A stretch of 64,000 nt of DNA from Falcatimonas sp. MSJ-15 (GCF_018918265.1 NZ_JAHLQC010000011.1:62001-126000); one strand, 5' to 3'; shown: positions 26,559 to 35,684, counted from the first letter of the stretch. Notes: generated from the letters alone by a model not told the origin. Translations and numbers: made by a program.

Positions 26559-27542
26559 ATGAGGACAGAGATTACGAGAGAAGAACTCGAAAGAGCAACA
26601 GGTACTATTAACAGAATCAATGGATACTATCAGAGTAAGGTAGTTGGACAGTCATATCTTGGATGTGCACTTTTGGTTGCACTTATGACTAATGAACATA
26701 TTCTGCTTGAATCGGTACCGGGACTTGCCAAGACAACTGCAGCAAAAGTAATGACTGATGCTGTTAATGGTGAGTTTTCAAGAATTCAGTGTACTCCTGA
26801 TTTATTACCAGGAGACATAATTGGAACACAGATCTATAATGCAGCAACTAATACGTTCGAGAATAAGCTTGGACCTGTATATGCTAACTTTGTACTATTA
26901 GATGAAGTTAACCGTTCAAGTGCCAAGACACAGAGTGCAATGCTTGAAGCGATGCAGGAACATGCTGTAAGTATTGGGGGAACTACTTACAATATGCCAG
27001 AAGTATTTGTTGTAATCGCAACACAGAATCCAGTAGAACAAGAAGGAACATATATGCTTTCCGAAGCACAGATGGATAGGTTTTTATTAAAAGTTAATCT
27101 TACATATCCGGATGCAGCAAGTGAGATGGAGATTCTTAATAGAATTGAAGCAGACATATTTAGCGAAAGTCATGCAGTTGCATCATTAGATGATATTGTA
27201 TTTTTACAGAAACTTTGTAAAAAAGTATATATGGATCCGGCAATCAAGAAGTATATAGTAGATATAGTTCAGGCATCAAGAATGACAGACAGAATTCTGC
27301 CACCAGAATTATCACAGTATATCTCAATGGGAGCAAGTACCAGAGCAGCAATAGCATTTATGGATGTAGCTAAAGCAGTTGCACTTGCTAATGGAAGAGT
27401 ATATTGCATACCAGATGATGTCAAGATGATGCGTTATTCCGTACTCAGACACAGAATAATGCTTAATTTTGCTGCAGTTGCTGATGGAATTAGCGAAGAG
27501 ACGATAATTGATGCGATAATAGGGGCGGTTAAGACACCATGA
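26559..27542 (+). CDS. MoxR-family AAA+ ATPase
   Basis: A 327-residue chaperone-like ATPase. The Walker A loop is the MoxR variant ESVPGLAKTT (about 53-62), Walker B is FVLLDEVNRS, sensor 1 is VIATQNPVEQEGTY and the arginine finger is in SEAQMDRFLLK. MoxR proteins help assemble or activate complexes with VWA proteins, and three Bat-type genes follow. Its stop overlaps the start of the DUF58 gene (ATGA). Confidence 0.93.
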   Translation: MRTEITREELERATGTINRINGYYQSKVVGQSYLGCALLVALMTNEHILLESVPGLAKTTAAKVMTDAVNGEFSRIQCTPDLLPGDIIGTQIYNAATNTFENKLGPVYANFVLLDEVNRSSAKTQSAMLEAMQEHAVSIGGTTYNMPEVFVVIATQNPVEQEGTYMLSEAQMDRFLLKVNLTYPDAASEMEILNRIEADIFSESHAVASLDDIVFLQKLCKKVYMDPAIKKYIVDIVQASRMTDRILPPELSQYISMGASTRAAIAFMDVAKAVALANGRVYCIPDDVKMMRYSVLRHRIMLNFAAVADGISEETIIDAIIGAVKTP

Positions 27543-28423
27543 GACTGAATTATATAATGAAGATAGAATCACAGCTTAAGAGATATAGGACAATAAGTAC
27601 TAACAGACTTACTTCAAGAATACTTGATGGTTCGTATGTATCAATGTATAAAGGGAGAAGTATGAACTTCGATGAATTAAGAGAATATGAGCAGGGTGAT
27701 GATATAAGAGATATTGATTTTAAAGCATCAGCAAGAAATCCACAGGGTAAATTCCTGGTGAAACAGTATATAGCAGAGAAAAAACATAATATTATGTTAT
27801 GCATAGATACTAATAAAAGAATGCTTGCACATACACCGTCAGGATATGAAAAAAGAGAAACTGCACTTATGACAGCAGGTACTCTTGCATGTCTTGTATC
27901 TAAGAATGGTGATTATGTAAGTGCAACATTCTCTAATGACAAACTTATGGAACATTATCCTTTTAAAAATGGAACTATTAATATTGAGAATATATTAGAG
28001 CAATATTATAAAGCTGTTAATATGAATAATGAATCAACACTTACAGATTCACTTAAATATATTATCCGTAATTATAGAAGAAGAATGATAATCTTGATAG
28101 TTACTGATATTGAAGGAATAAGAAGTATAGATGAGAATATTCTTAGACAGATTAGAGCTGTTAATGATGTGCTTTTAGTATGTGTGGAAGATGCACAGGC
28201 AACCGGTGGGAATGTATATAGTGTTAAGAATGCAAGTTATCTGCCTGAATTTCTTACAGGAGATAAAAAACTTGCAAAGATATTGCAACAGAAGAAACAA
28301 GATGTATATGAAGAATGTGAAGCAAAACTTAAGAGATATGGAATAGCACATTCTATTATAAATAGTTGTGAAGAGATTGACACTAAGATAATTGAACTTC
28401 TTGAGAAGCACAAAAAGAATTAA
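27539..28423 (+). CDS. DUF58 (VWA-related) protein of the Bat operon
   Basis: A 294-residue cytoplasmic protein with the DUF58 motif GRSMNFDELREYEQGDDIRDIDFKASAR, followed by a VWA-like fold (IMLCIDTNKRM near 90). DUF58 proteins almost always sit beside MoxR ATPases. It starts inside the moxR stop, so the two are coupled. The internal ATG at 27557 is an alternative start. Confidence 0.88.
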   Translation: MRLNYIMKIESQLKRYRTISTNRLTSRILDGSYVSMYKGRSMNFDELREYEQGDDIRDIDFKASARNPQGKFLVKQYIAEKKHNIMLCIDTNKRMLAHTPSGYEKRETALMTAGTLACLVSKNGDYVSATFSNDKLMEHYPFKNGTINIENILEQYYKAVNMNNESTLTDSLKYIIRNYRRRMIILIVTDIEGIRSIDENILRQIRAVNDVLLVCVEDAQATGGNVYSVKNASYLPEFLTGDKKLAKILQQKKQDVYEECEAKLKRYGIAHSIINSCEEIDTKIIELLEKHKKN

Positions 28424-28502
28424 TATGTTTTTATAAAATATGTTCACACCTAATACAATTTAATTAGAATAGATGCAAAGCTAGAAAGAGGAAAGATATA
28501 AT

Positions 28503-28994
28503 ATGCAGACAGAGGTAAAACTTCAAGATCCTTTTTCTTATTCACTGTTACCGGTTATAATTACAGGTATTATTGTAGTAGCATTTATTATTTTTATAAT
28601 AGTGAGAAAAATTATAATAATAAGAAAAAATGCAAAAATGCGTAAGAAAACGGTAATAGAAGATAGAAGAAGAGAACTTACTGAAGAAGAAATATTACAG
28701 ATAAAAAAAGAATATATATCACAGCTTATAAAGATACAGGAAGGTTATGACAATGGCCAGCTTGCAATGCGTGATACATATCAGAGAATAAGTGCAAGTA
28801 TCAGAGAATTTGTATTTAAAGTCACAGATATAGAAGTACATAATTATACACTTACAGATATAAAGAGACTTAATATGCCAGTTCTTGCGGAACTTGTTGA
28901 AGAATATTACAGACCGGAATTCGAAAGAGAATCACTAGGTGATGTTAAGAATTCTATAGAAAAAACAAAAAGGGCGATAGAAAGATGGAATTAA
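28503..28994 (+). CDS. Single-helix membrane protein of the Bat operon
   Basis: A 163-residue protein with one N-terminal membrane helix (about 14-40), a basic stretch, then a helical cytoplasmic domain rich in Glu and Lys. Place and form match the DUF4381-like small protein found between DUF58 and BatA in such operons. GAAAGAGGAAAG precedes the ATG. It overlaps the next gene by 10 bases. No catalytic motif is seen. Confidence 0.65.
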   Translation: MQTEVKLQDPFSYSLLPVIITGIIVVAFIIFIIVRKIIIIRKNAKMRKKTVIEDRRRELTEEEILQIKKEYISQLIKIQEGYDNGQLAMRDTYQRISASIREFVFKVTDIEVHNYTLTDIKRLNMPVLAELVEEYYRPEFERESLGDVKNSIEKTKRAIERWN

Positions 28995-29995
28995 GAAATC
29001 AATATGTAATCTATATTTTTGCAGCCATCCTGGCAGTTGTTTTTATTCTGCGTGGTAAGAATAAGACTGATAGGTATAATGGCGGTAAAAAAGTAACAGG
29101 TATGTCTTATATTGAAGATGATCCATATTATAAGAAAAGATTAAGAACATACAAAGTATTATCAGCGATGGTTGCTATATTATGCATATTAAGTATTGTA
29201 ACATCAGTTGTTATACTTGCAAGGCCTTATAGCAGAGCTTATGTTGAAAAAGAGAATCATAACAGAGATATAATGTTGTGCCTTGATATATCAACATCTG
29301 TAGACGAACTTAATCTGTCACTTGTTGAAAATCTTAAAAGTGTAGTAAATGAACTAAAAGGAGAACGATTCGGAATAGTAATATTTAATACATCTCCGGT
29401 ATTATTAGTACCACTTACAGATGATTATGAATATGTTAATAATACTCTTGATGAGCTTGCAAGATGTCTTACTAATAGAATAGATGATGATTATAGCGAT
29501 GATGAATGGATGTATCTTCAGTCATATCTTGAGACAGGAACACTTGTAGGTAATGAAGAAAGAGGAAGTTCACTGATTGGAGATGGACTTGCAGGTGCAT
29601 GCATTAATTTTGATAATCCTGAGACTGAGAGAACAAGAATAGTGATATTGGCAACAGACAATGATATTCAGGGTGAGCCTTATTATACACTAAGTGAAGC
29701 GGCATCACTTTGTGCTGATAATAAGATAATTGTATTTGGAATTGGAACTAAAGAGATGACAAGTGACAATTCCGAATCTATGGAGAGTGCTGTTAGAACT
29801 ACAGGTGGAAGTTTTTATATTGAAGAAGAGAGTGGAACAGTTAAGAGTATAATTAATGATATTAACAAGCAGGAAAAGAGCCTTATAAAAGGTAATAAAG
29901 AACTTATAAAAACAGACATAATAACGATTCCTTTTATAATTCTCATGATATCAATATCATTAATGTATATGCTTGCATCAATTATTAAAAAATAA
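28985..29995 (+). CDS. VWA-domain membrane protein, BatA-like
   Basis: A 336-residue protein with two N-terminal membrane helices (about 7-22 and 58-80), a VWA domain at about 95-300 and a C-terminal helix (about 310-332). The MIDAS motif is canonical, DISTS at about 102-106, with downstream Thr and Asp (LTDD; ATDND). Such proteins are thought to form membrane complexes acted on by MoxR, linked to stress tolerance in some species. The exact role here is unknown. Confidence 0.82.
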   Translation: MELRNQYVIYIFAAILAVVFILRGKNKTDRYNGGKKVTGMSYIEDDPYYKKRLRTYKVLSAMVAILCILSIVTSVVILARPYSRAYVEKENHNRDIMLCLDISTSVDELNLSLVENLKSVVNELKGERFGIVIFNTSPVLLVPLTDDYEYVNNTLDELARCLTNRIDDDYSDDEWMYLQSYLETGTLVGNEERGSSLIGDGLAGACINFDNPETERTRIVILATDNDIQGEPYYTLSEAASLCADNKIIVFGIGTKEMTSDNSESMESAVRTTGGSFYIEEESGTVKSIINDINKQEKSLIKGNKELIKTDIITIPFIILMISISLMYMLASIIKK

Positions 29996-30024
29996 TAAGG
30001 AAGACATTATGGAGAGTATGAAAT

Positions 30025-30951
30025 ATGAAGATTAATCCTATTATACCAATATGGCTGATGGCTGTTATATGTGTGGTTATCCTCTTTTTTAGACGAAAAA
30101 AGGCAGCATATATAAGACAGATTGTAGCAGTAATATTATTATTTGTTATGAATCTTAGAATAATGATACCGGATATGACAGTTAAGAAGACAGATGTAGA
30201 GATGAATACAAGAGTATTATTTGTAATAGATAATACTCTTAGTATGATTGCGAATGATTGTGATGATAACAGACAGAGAATGGAAGCAGTTAAGGAAGAT
30301 TGTGAATATATAACAGATAAACTTGCAGGATCAAAGTTTGCAATAATAACATTTGATAATGTGGCTGAAGTTGTATCACCATATACAGGTAATACAGAAT
30401 TTGTTAAGAATGCAATACAGTCAATAAGACCGTTAGATTCGCTATATGCGAAGGGAACATCATTTGAAGCACCACTTGATGATATTAAGAGAATGTTAGA
30501 TAGTATAGAAGATGAAAAATGTAATAAAATAATTTTCTATATAAGTGATGGTGAGATAACTAATGGTGATAATATGCCTTCATATAAGAAGATAAGTGAA
30601 CTTGCAGATGCTGGAGCTGTACTTGGCTATGGAAGTGAAGAAGGCGGTAAGATGTATGTAGATGAGTACGGAGATGGTGAAGAAGCGATAAAAGATCCAG
30701 ATACCTATAAAGATGCAATATCAAAGATTGATGAAGATAATCTTAAAAAGATTGCAAAAGATATGGGACTTAATTATGTCAAGATGGATTCTAAGAAAGA
30801 TATTGATAAAATATTAAAGGATATAATAGATAATTCTGATGCAATAGAGGATGAGAATGATACAAAAGGCTATGCAGATATTTATTATTTTTTTGCAATA
30901 CCATTAATTATTCTTGCTGCGTATGAATTATATACAATGAAAAGGAAGTGA
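30025..30951 (+). CDS. VWA-domain membrane protein, BatB-like
   Basis: A 308-residue second VWA protein: helices at about 5-22 and 28-48, VWA domain at about 65-265, C-terminal helix at about 285-303. The MIDAS reads DNTLS (about 72-76), with Thr where the usual motif has Ser, so metal binding may be weaker. The later motifs FYISDGEITNGD and GYGSEEGGKMYV fit a VWA domain. The stop overlaps the upstream GTG of the next gene. Confidence 0.8.
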   Translation: MKINPIIPIWLMAVICVVILFFRRKKAAYIRQIVAVILLFVMNLRIMIPDMTVKKTDVEMNTRVLFVIDNTLSMIANDCDDNRQRMEAVKEDCEYITDKLAGSKFAIITFDNVAEVVSPYTGNTEFVKNAIQSIRPLDSLYAKGTSFEAPLDDIKRMLDSIEDEKCNKIIFYISDGEITNGDNMPSYKKISELADAGAVLGYGSEEGGKMYVDEYGDGEEAIKDPDTYKDAISKIDEDNLKKIAKDMGLNYVKMDSKKDIDKILKDIIDNSDAIEDENDTKGYADIYYFFAIPLIILAAYELYTMKRK

Positions 30952-30956
30952 GAGAT

Positions 30957-31631
30957 ATGCTAAAGCGAATGACAATCGTATGGGGAATAATAACAGCAAT
31001 ATTTGTATATCTTCTTGTTAACTATACTTCTAATGAGATAATGATTAACAATTATAAAAAAGGAGAATATAATAATAATCCACTGTCATTTATGGGATTT
31101 TATGAGCCTTATGTTGAAGATTATAACAGAGGTAACATAGCATATAAAAATGATGATTATGAGATGGCAGTTACTTATTATGAAGAAGCTTTAACTAAGA
31201 ATCCTCCGGTTAAAAAAGAATGTAGTATAAGAATCAATCTTGTACTTGCAAAGCTTAATCAGATTGATTTTGATAATATCACAGAAGAAGATAAGAATGA
31301 GGTAATAAGAACACTTGATGACTGTATTGATATTCTGTGTGAAGATGAATGTGCAACAAGGGATGGTAAAGGACATAATGCTGATGCACAGCAGTTAGAA
31401 GAAGATATAGAAGCATTAAAAAAACAGCTTAATGAAACTTCAGAATATGTTAAAGATAATCATGATAATACTAAAGATGATAATAATGAGACTAAAGAAG
31501 ATAATAATAATGAGCAAAAAAAGGATAAATTAAAAGAAGACCAGCAAAAAGGTCAAGAGGAGAGAAGTGGAGAATTAAGAGAAGACAAAGAATTATCAGA
31601 TTATGATTATTATGATGGAAAAAGGTGGTAA
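30957..31631 (+). CDS. TPR-like membrane protein, BatC-like
   Basis: A 224-residue protein: an N-terminal membrane helix (about 5-22), a TPR-like unit (GNIAYKNDDYEMAVTYYEEALTKNP), and a long, highly charged Asp/Glu/Lys/Asn/Gln tail of low complexity. A TPR protein is the usual last gene of a Bat operon. The start at 30957 has AGGAAG 8 bases upstream; the GTG at 30948 is the other option. A Pho-box promoter begins about 10 bases after the stop. Confidence 0.72.
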   Translation: MLKRMTIVWGIITAIFVYLLVNYTSNEIMINNYKKGEYNNNPLSFMGFYEPYVEDYNRGNIAYKNDDYEMAVTYYEEALTKNPPVKKECSIRINLVLAKLNQIDFDNITEEDKNEVIRTLDDCIDILCEDECATRDGKGHNADAQQLEEDIEALKKQLNETSEYVKDNHDNTKDDNNETKEDNNNEQKKDKLKEDQQKGQEERSGELREDKELSDYDYYDGKRW

Positions 31632-31641
31632 TAGTATATAT

Positions 31642-31696
31642 TTTACATAGATTTTACATTAATCTGATTATACATTTTACATAGCAAATATATAAT
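31642..31696 (+). promoter_or_regulatory. Pho-box promoter of pstB-phoU
   Basis: TTTACAT at 31642, 31653 and 31676, and TATAAT at 31691: identical spacing to the pstS and MFS promoters. TGATTAT occupies the degenerate third half-site position here and before pstS (12 bases after the start of the second copy). The start point would be near 31703. Confidence 0.82.
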
Positions 31697-31745
31697 AAGC
31701 CATGATGAAAAAATAAAAAAGGTACTGCAAAAGGAGTAAAATTAT

Positions 31746-32498
31746 ATGGCAGAAAAATTTGTTGTGGAAAATTTGAACCTGCATTATGGAGATTTTCACG
31801 CATTAAAAGATATTAATCTATCTATGAATGAAAATGAGATAACTGCATTTATCGGACCTTCAGGATGTGGAAAGTCTACATTTTTAAAGACTCTAAACAG
31901 AATGAATGATCTTGTGGCAGGTTGTAAAATCGATGGAAGTATAAAACTTGATGGTGAAGATATATATGGTAATATGGATGTTAATATCTTAAGAAAAAGA
32001 GTTGGCATGGTATTTCAGAAACCTAATCCATTCCCTATGAGTATATATGATAATATTGCTTTTGGACCAAGGACACATGGTATTAAGAATAAAGCAAAAC
32101 TTGATGATATCGTTGAAAAATCACTTCGTGATGCAGCAATTTGGGATGAAGTAAAAGACCGACTTAAAAAGAGTGCACTTGGTATGTCAGGCGGACAGCA
32201 GCAGCGTCTGTGTATAGCAAGAGCATTAGCTGTTAAACCAGAAGTAATATTAATGGATGAGCCGACATCAGCTCTTGATCCAATATCAACTTCCAAGATA
32301 GAAGATCTTGTTCTTGAACTTAAGAAAGACTATACGATTATAATGGTTACTCATAATATGCAACAGGCAACAAGAGTATCTGACCGTACAGTATTTTTCC
32401 TTTTGGGTGAGATTGTAGAAAGTGGAAAGACTGAAGACATCTTCTCAGTACCGAAAGATAAACGAACAGAAGATTATATTACAGGGAGGTTTGGATGA
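31746..32498 (+). CDS. pstB: Phosphate ABC transporter ATPase PstB
   Basis: A 250-residue ATPase that powers PstCA. Walker A is GPSGCGKST (about 37-45), the signature [17 protein letters not shown], Walker [14 protein letters not shown], and the H-loop [16 protein letters not shown] precedes the ATG. It is encoded apart from pstSCA but under the same kind of promoter, so levels should match. The stop overlaps the phoU start (ATGATGA). Confidence 0.96.
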   Translation: MAEKFVVENLNLHYGDFHALKDINLSMNENEITAFIGPSGCGKSTFLKTLNRMNDLVAGCKIDGSIKLDGEDIYGNMDVNILRKRVGMVFQKPNPFPMSIYDNIAFGPRTHGIKNKAKLDDIVEKSLRDAAIWDEVKDRLKKSALGMSGGQQQRLCIARALAVKPEVILMDEPTSALDPISTSKIEDLVLELKKDYTIIMVTHNMQQATRVSDRTVFFLLGEIVESGKTEDIFSVPKDKRTEDYITGRFG

Positions 32499-33142
32499 TG
32501 AGAAACAGATTCGACAGGCAGCTTGATGAACTTAATAAAGAACTTAATAATATGGGTAGTCTTATAGAACAGGCTATTGAGATGGCAATAAAGGCACTTA
32601 TAGAGCAGAATGTTGAACTTGCAAAAACAGCAATTGATTTTGATCAGGAGATTGATGATCAGGAGAAGAAGATAGAGAATCTCTGTATGAAGTTATTAAG
32701 AGAGCAACAGCCGGTAGCAAAAGATCTAAGAGTTATATCGGCAGCACTTAAGATGATTACAGATATGGAGAGAATAGGAGATCATGCAGCAGATATATCA
32801 GGAATTACAATAGAGATGGCAAAAGATAAATATATCAAGAAGCTTGAACATATACAGATGATGGCAAAAGAGACAACTGTTATGGTAATAAAGAGCATTG
32901 ATGCTTATGTGAATAAAGATATTGAAATGGCAAAAGAAGTAATAAAGCAGGATGATGTTGTTGATGAACTTTTTGCAAAGATAAAAGCTGAGCTTATAGG
33001 TCTTATGAATGCCAATGTGCAAAATGGTGAACAGGCAGCAGATTTGCTTATGGTAGCAAAATATTTTGAACGAATAGGCGATCATGCAACTAATATTGGT
33101 GAATGGGTAATATTCTCTATTACAGGTAATCATGAGGTCTAA
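32495..33142 (+). CDS. phoU: Phosphate transport regulator PhoU
   Basis: A 215-residue helical protein of two similar three-helix bundles, each with the metal-contact pattern: [14 protein letters not shown] and [14 protein letters not shown]. PhoU links Pst activity to the Pho two-component system. It starts inside the pstB stop. A 16-bp perfect hairpin overlaps its own stop codon. Confidence 0.96.
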   Translation: MMRNRFDRQLDELNKELNNMGSLIEQAIEMAIKALIEQNVELAKTAIDFDQEIDDQEKKIENLCMKLLREQQPVAKDLRVISAALKMITDMERIGDHAADISGITIEMAKDKYIKKLEHIQMMAKETTVMVIKSIDAYVNKDIEMAKEVIKQDDVVDELFAKIKAELIGLMNANVQNGEQAADLLMVAKYFERIGDHATNIGEWVIFSITGNHEV

Positions 33143-33172
33143 TAATTTAATACGAATATTAAATTATTAGAC
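33137..33172 (+). other. 16-bp hairpin with CGAA tetraloop at the phoU end
   Basis: 33137-33152 pairs perfectly with 33157-33172 around CGAA, and the phoU stop codon lies in the left arm. No T run follows, so it is not an ordinary terminator. It may set a 3' end for pstB-phoU mRNA or dampen readthrough into the next two genes. Confidence 0.7.
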
Positions 33173-33223
33173 TGTTACTTTAGATTGAATGATAATTAGT
33201 GGATAGAGGAGATGTTTGAGATT

Positions 33224-33664
33224 ATGGGAGAATCAATAGAAGATATTATGCATGATTTCTTTGTAAGTGAGATAAAGCCAGTTTTGGCACCGTATGTCAT
33301 AGGCTATAATCAGCCTGTTCCATATCTTTCACAAGATAAAGAATATATACTTACTATAATGAAGACTAGAAAAGGTAATCTTAAGGCTGGAATAATTCCA
33401 CTTGATGAAGAGATGTGTAAAGTATATGATATACCGGGGCACAGAAAAGCAAAAAAAGCAGAACTTATATGTAATTACATAAGTGAAGTATATGAGAATT
33501 ACAGAATAGAATCTACTGCATATATGATATTAAAAAGAGATGATAGGAAGATTGTATCTATAAATCTATCTGACAGAATAAAATTAAGTCAGGCATTATT
33601 CATCTGTAGAATAATTGGAATTGATATCAAAAATATTATGTATGATATGGAGGCTGTAGTCTAG
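33224..33664 (+). CDS. Unknown protein in the pho operon
   Basis: 146 residues, mixed alpha/beta, no signal peptide or membrane helix. I do not recognise it. Visible parts are a basic segment HRKAKKAELICNYIS in the middle and a C-terminal stretch SLSDRIKLSQALF-like near the end. The start is uncertain: AGAGGAG directly abuts the ATG at 33212 and lies 12 bases before the ATG at 33224; the latter is favoured. It follows phoU after the tetraloop hairpin and precedes a truncated alarmone-synthetase gene by 21 bases, so all are likely one transcript. Confidence 0.55.
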   Translation: MGESIEDIMHDFFVSEIKPVLAPYVIGYNQPVPYLSQDKEYILTIMKTRKGNLKAGIIPLDEEMCKVYDIPGHRKAKKAELICNYISEVYENYRIESTAYMILKRDDRKIVSINLSDRIKLSQALFICRIIGIDIKNIMYDMEAVV

Positions 33665-33685
33665 CAAAGGTGGTTTCTGCGAATA

Positions 33686-34078
33686 ATGAATAAACAGATT
33701 GAAGATATTGCAAAAATTGAGAGATATATTCAAAAATCGGATTTTGTTAATGACTGCATGAATAAGATAGAACATCTTGAAGCTGAGATAATTAAGATAA
33801 ATGACAGAGAAAAAAAGCATACAGGAAAAGAAATTATATGCGTAATGTCACATCGTATAAAGACAGCACAAAGTATATATAATAAACTTATCAAAAAAGG
33901 TTACATACCTGTAAAGAAGAACATAATAAAACTCAAAGATATAATAGGAATAAGAGTAGTATGTTCTTCTTTGGAGGATGTATACAGACTTAGCGATGAG
34001 ATTAAGAATATAGAAGATATAATTATATTAAAAGAGAAAGATTATATTAAAAAGCCTAAGAAAAAAGAAAAAATATAA
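33686..34078 (+). CDS. Truncated RelA/SpoT (ppGpp synthetase) domain protein
   Basis: 130 residues matching the first half of a small alarmone synthetase. The ATP/GTP-binding MSHRIKTAQSIYNKL and the metal-site strand KDIIGIRVVC are visible, then LKEKDYIKKPK. Family members normally continue with GYRSLH and a catalytic Glu; here the frame ends in a Lys-rich tail and TAA, and a terminator follows at once. None of the three downstream frames restores the motif, so it looks like deletion rather than a simple frameshift. Synthesis of ppGpp is unlikely; a binding or regulatory role, or decay, is possible. Confidence 0.7.
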   Translation: MNKQIEDIAKIERYIQKSDFVNDCMNKIEHLEAEIIKINDREKKHTGKEIICVMSHRIKTAQSIYNKLIKKGYIPVKKNIIKLKDIIGIRVVCSSLEDVYRLSDEIKNIEDIIILKEKDYIKKPKKKEKI

Positions 34079-34091
34079 AGTATAGATTTGG

Positions 34092-34120
34092 GTACAATAC
34101 ATTGTTATTGTGCTTTTTTT
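34092..34120 (+). terminator. Terminator of the pstB-phoU operon
   Basis: Stem GTACAATA with TATTGTGC (one G-U pair), short loop, then seven T. It ends the operon before the third Pho-box promoter. Confidence 0.82.
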
Positions 34121-34175
34121 GATCTACGGATATGGTTTTGCCAGAGAGTATAATTAATAATGTATAATGATAAAT

Positions 34176-34230
34176 TTTACATAATATTTACGTTAATGTA
34201 TTAATAAAATTTACATTAGTAAAGTATCAT
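34176..34230 (+). promoter_or_regulatory. Pho-box promoter of the MFS gene
   Basis: TTTACAT at 34176, TTTACGT at 34187, TTTACAT at 34210 and TATCAT at 34225, again with steps of 11, 23 and 15. This brings the downstream transporter into the same predicted phosphate regulon. Confidence 0.8.
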
Positions 34231-34276
34231 TTATATAGTTAATAATTAAGTAATAAGTAGAAAGAGGAGAACTATA

Positions 34277-35527
34277 ATGAATGGTAAAAAATTAACGTCA
34301 CTTGAAAAAAGCTGGATATTGTATGATGTAGGTAATTCAGCGTTCATACTTCTTGTATCAACAATAATACCGATTTTATTTAAGAATCTGGCATCACAGG
34401 CAGGAGTAGCCAATGCACAATCAACTGTATATTACAGTTATGCAGCATCAATAACAACAATAATAGTAGCAATACTTGGTCCGATATTTGGTAAGATGGG
34501 AGATAGACATTCTACTAGAAAGAAACATTTTATAATAAGTTTTGTAGCAGGTGCAATTGCATGTCTTTGTCTTTCAATTACTAACAGTTATCTGGTATTT
34601 CTTGGAATATTCATTCTTGCTAAAGTAGCATATTCAATAAGTCTTATACATTATGATTCTATGCTGATGGACGTAACAGATAAGGACAGAATGGATGAGA
34701 TATCATCACAAGGATTTGCCTGGGGATATATCGGAAGCTGTATTCCATTCGTAATAAGTCTTATGATTATACTTTTGTCAGATAAGATTGGTCTTACAAT
34801 GAATAATGCAATGAAACTTTCATTTATAATATGTGGAATCTGGTGGATAGTAAGTTCAATACCATTAAGCAGACAGTATAATCAAAGATGTGTTAATTCT
34901 GAAGATACTAATATTATTAAAGTTTTAAAAGAGATTAAAAATAACAAGAAAGTATTAAAGTTCTTAATAGCTTTTTTCTTCTATATAGATGGAGTATATA
35001 CAATAATTGAGATGGCAACTTCTTATGGCAAAGATGTCGGAATAGATGACAATTCAATGCTTTTAGCACTTTTACTAACACAGATAATAGCTTTCCCTTT
35101 TGCATTAATATTTGGAAAATTATCAAAAAAATATAAAACAGATAATCTTATATCAATTGCAGTTGGAGCATACTTTATTATAGCACTATTTGCACTTTCA
35201 CTTGATTGTGCGTGGAAGTTCTGGCTTCTTGCTATATGTGTTGCTATATTCCAGGGAGCAGTACAAGCACTTTCAAGATCATATTATGCAAGAATAATAC
35301 CACAAGAAAAAGCAGGTGAATATTTTGGAATATATGATATATTTGGAAAAGGAGCATCATTTTTTGGAACAATGTTAATGGGAATTGCGACACATATAAC
35401 AGGGAATTCAAGAGTAGGTGTATTTATGATAGCACTTATGATATTCATAGGATTTTGTATATTTAATGGTGGACGAATAAGAGAAAGTGAAAAAAATAAG
35501 GAAGTTATAACAGATACAACATTTTAA
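34277..35527 (+). CDS. UMF1-family MFS transporter
   Basis: A 416-residue membrane protein with about 12 predicted helices. The N-terminus LEKSWILYDVGNSAFILL fits the UMF1 (Atg22-like) branch of the major facilitator superfamily, and FGKMGDRHSTRKKHF is the MFS loop 2-3 motif. GAAAGAGGAG gives the ribosome site. The substrate of bacterial UMF1 proteins is unclear. Its Pho-box promoter suggests export or uptake of a phosphate-related or degradation product under phosphate limitation. Confidence 0.82.
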   Translation: MNGKKLTSLEKSWILYDVGNSAFILLVSTIIPILFKNLASQAGVANAQSTVYYSYAASITTIIVAILGPIFGKMGDRHSTRKKHFIISFVAGAIACLCLSITNSYLVFLGIFILAKVAYSISLIHYDSMLMDVTDKDRMDEISSQGFAWGYIGSCIPFVISLMIILLSDKIGLTMNNAMKLSFIICGIWWIVSSIPLSRQYNQRCVNSEDTNIIKVLKEIKNNKKVLKFLIAFFFYIDGVYTIIEMATSYGKDVGIDDNSMLLALLLTQIIAFPFALIFGKLSKKYKTDNLISIAVGAYFIIALFALSLDCAWKFWLLAICVAIFQGAVQALSRSYYARIIPQEKAGEYFGIYDIFGKGASFFGTMLMGIATHITGNSRVGVFMIALMIFIGFCIFNGGRIRESEKNKEVITDTTF

Positions 35528-35556
35528 AACTTACTTAAGTTTTTAAGACAGCTTCA

Positions 35557-35585
35557 TTGACGATACTTATCTGGTGTGATATATA
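35557..35585 (+). promoter_or_regulatory. Promoter ahead of the MocR-type gene
   Basis: TTGACG (35557-35562), 17 bases, TATATA (35580-35585). Transcripts would start near 35592 and run through the hairpin at 35605. Confidence 0.5.
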
Positions 35586-35604
35586 AATATAGGTAGTATA
35601 ATAG

Positions 35605-35656
35605 AAACTACCCTTCTAAGAGAGAGCATTTTACTTTTGGAAGGAGTAGTTTTTTT
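35605..35656 (+). terminator. Hairpin and T run before the MocR-type gene
   Basis: 35605-35616 pairs with 35640-35652 (one bulged A), followed by T residues. It either ends the MFS transcript or, since a promoter lies upstream of it, acts as an attenuator in the leader of the MocR-type gene. Confidence 0.75.
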
Positions 35657-35684
35657 AATATAATGAAAAAAGGATGTGTGAAAA

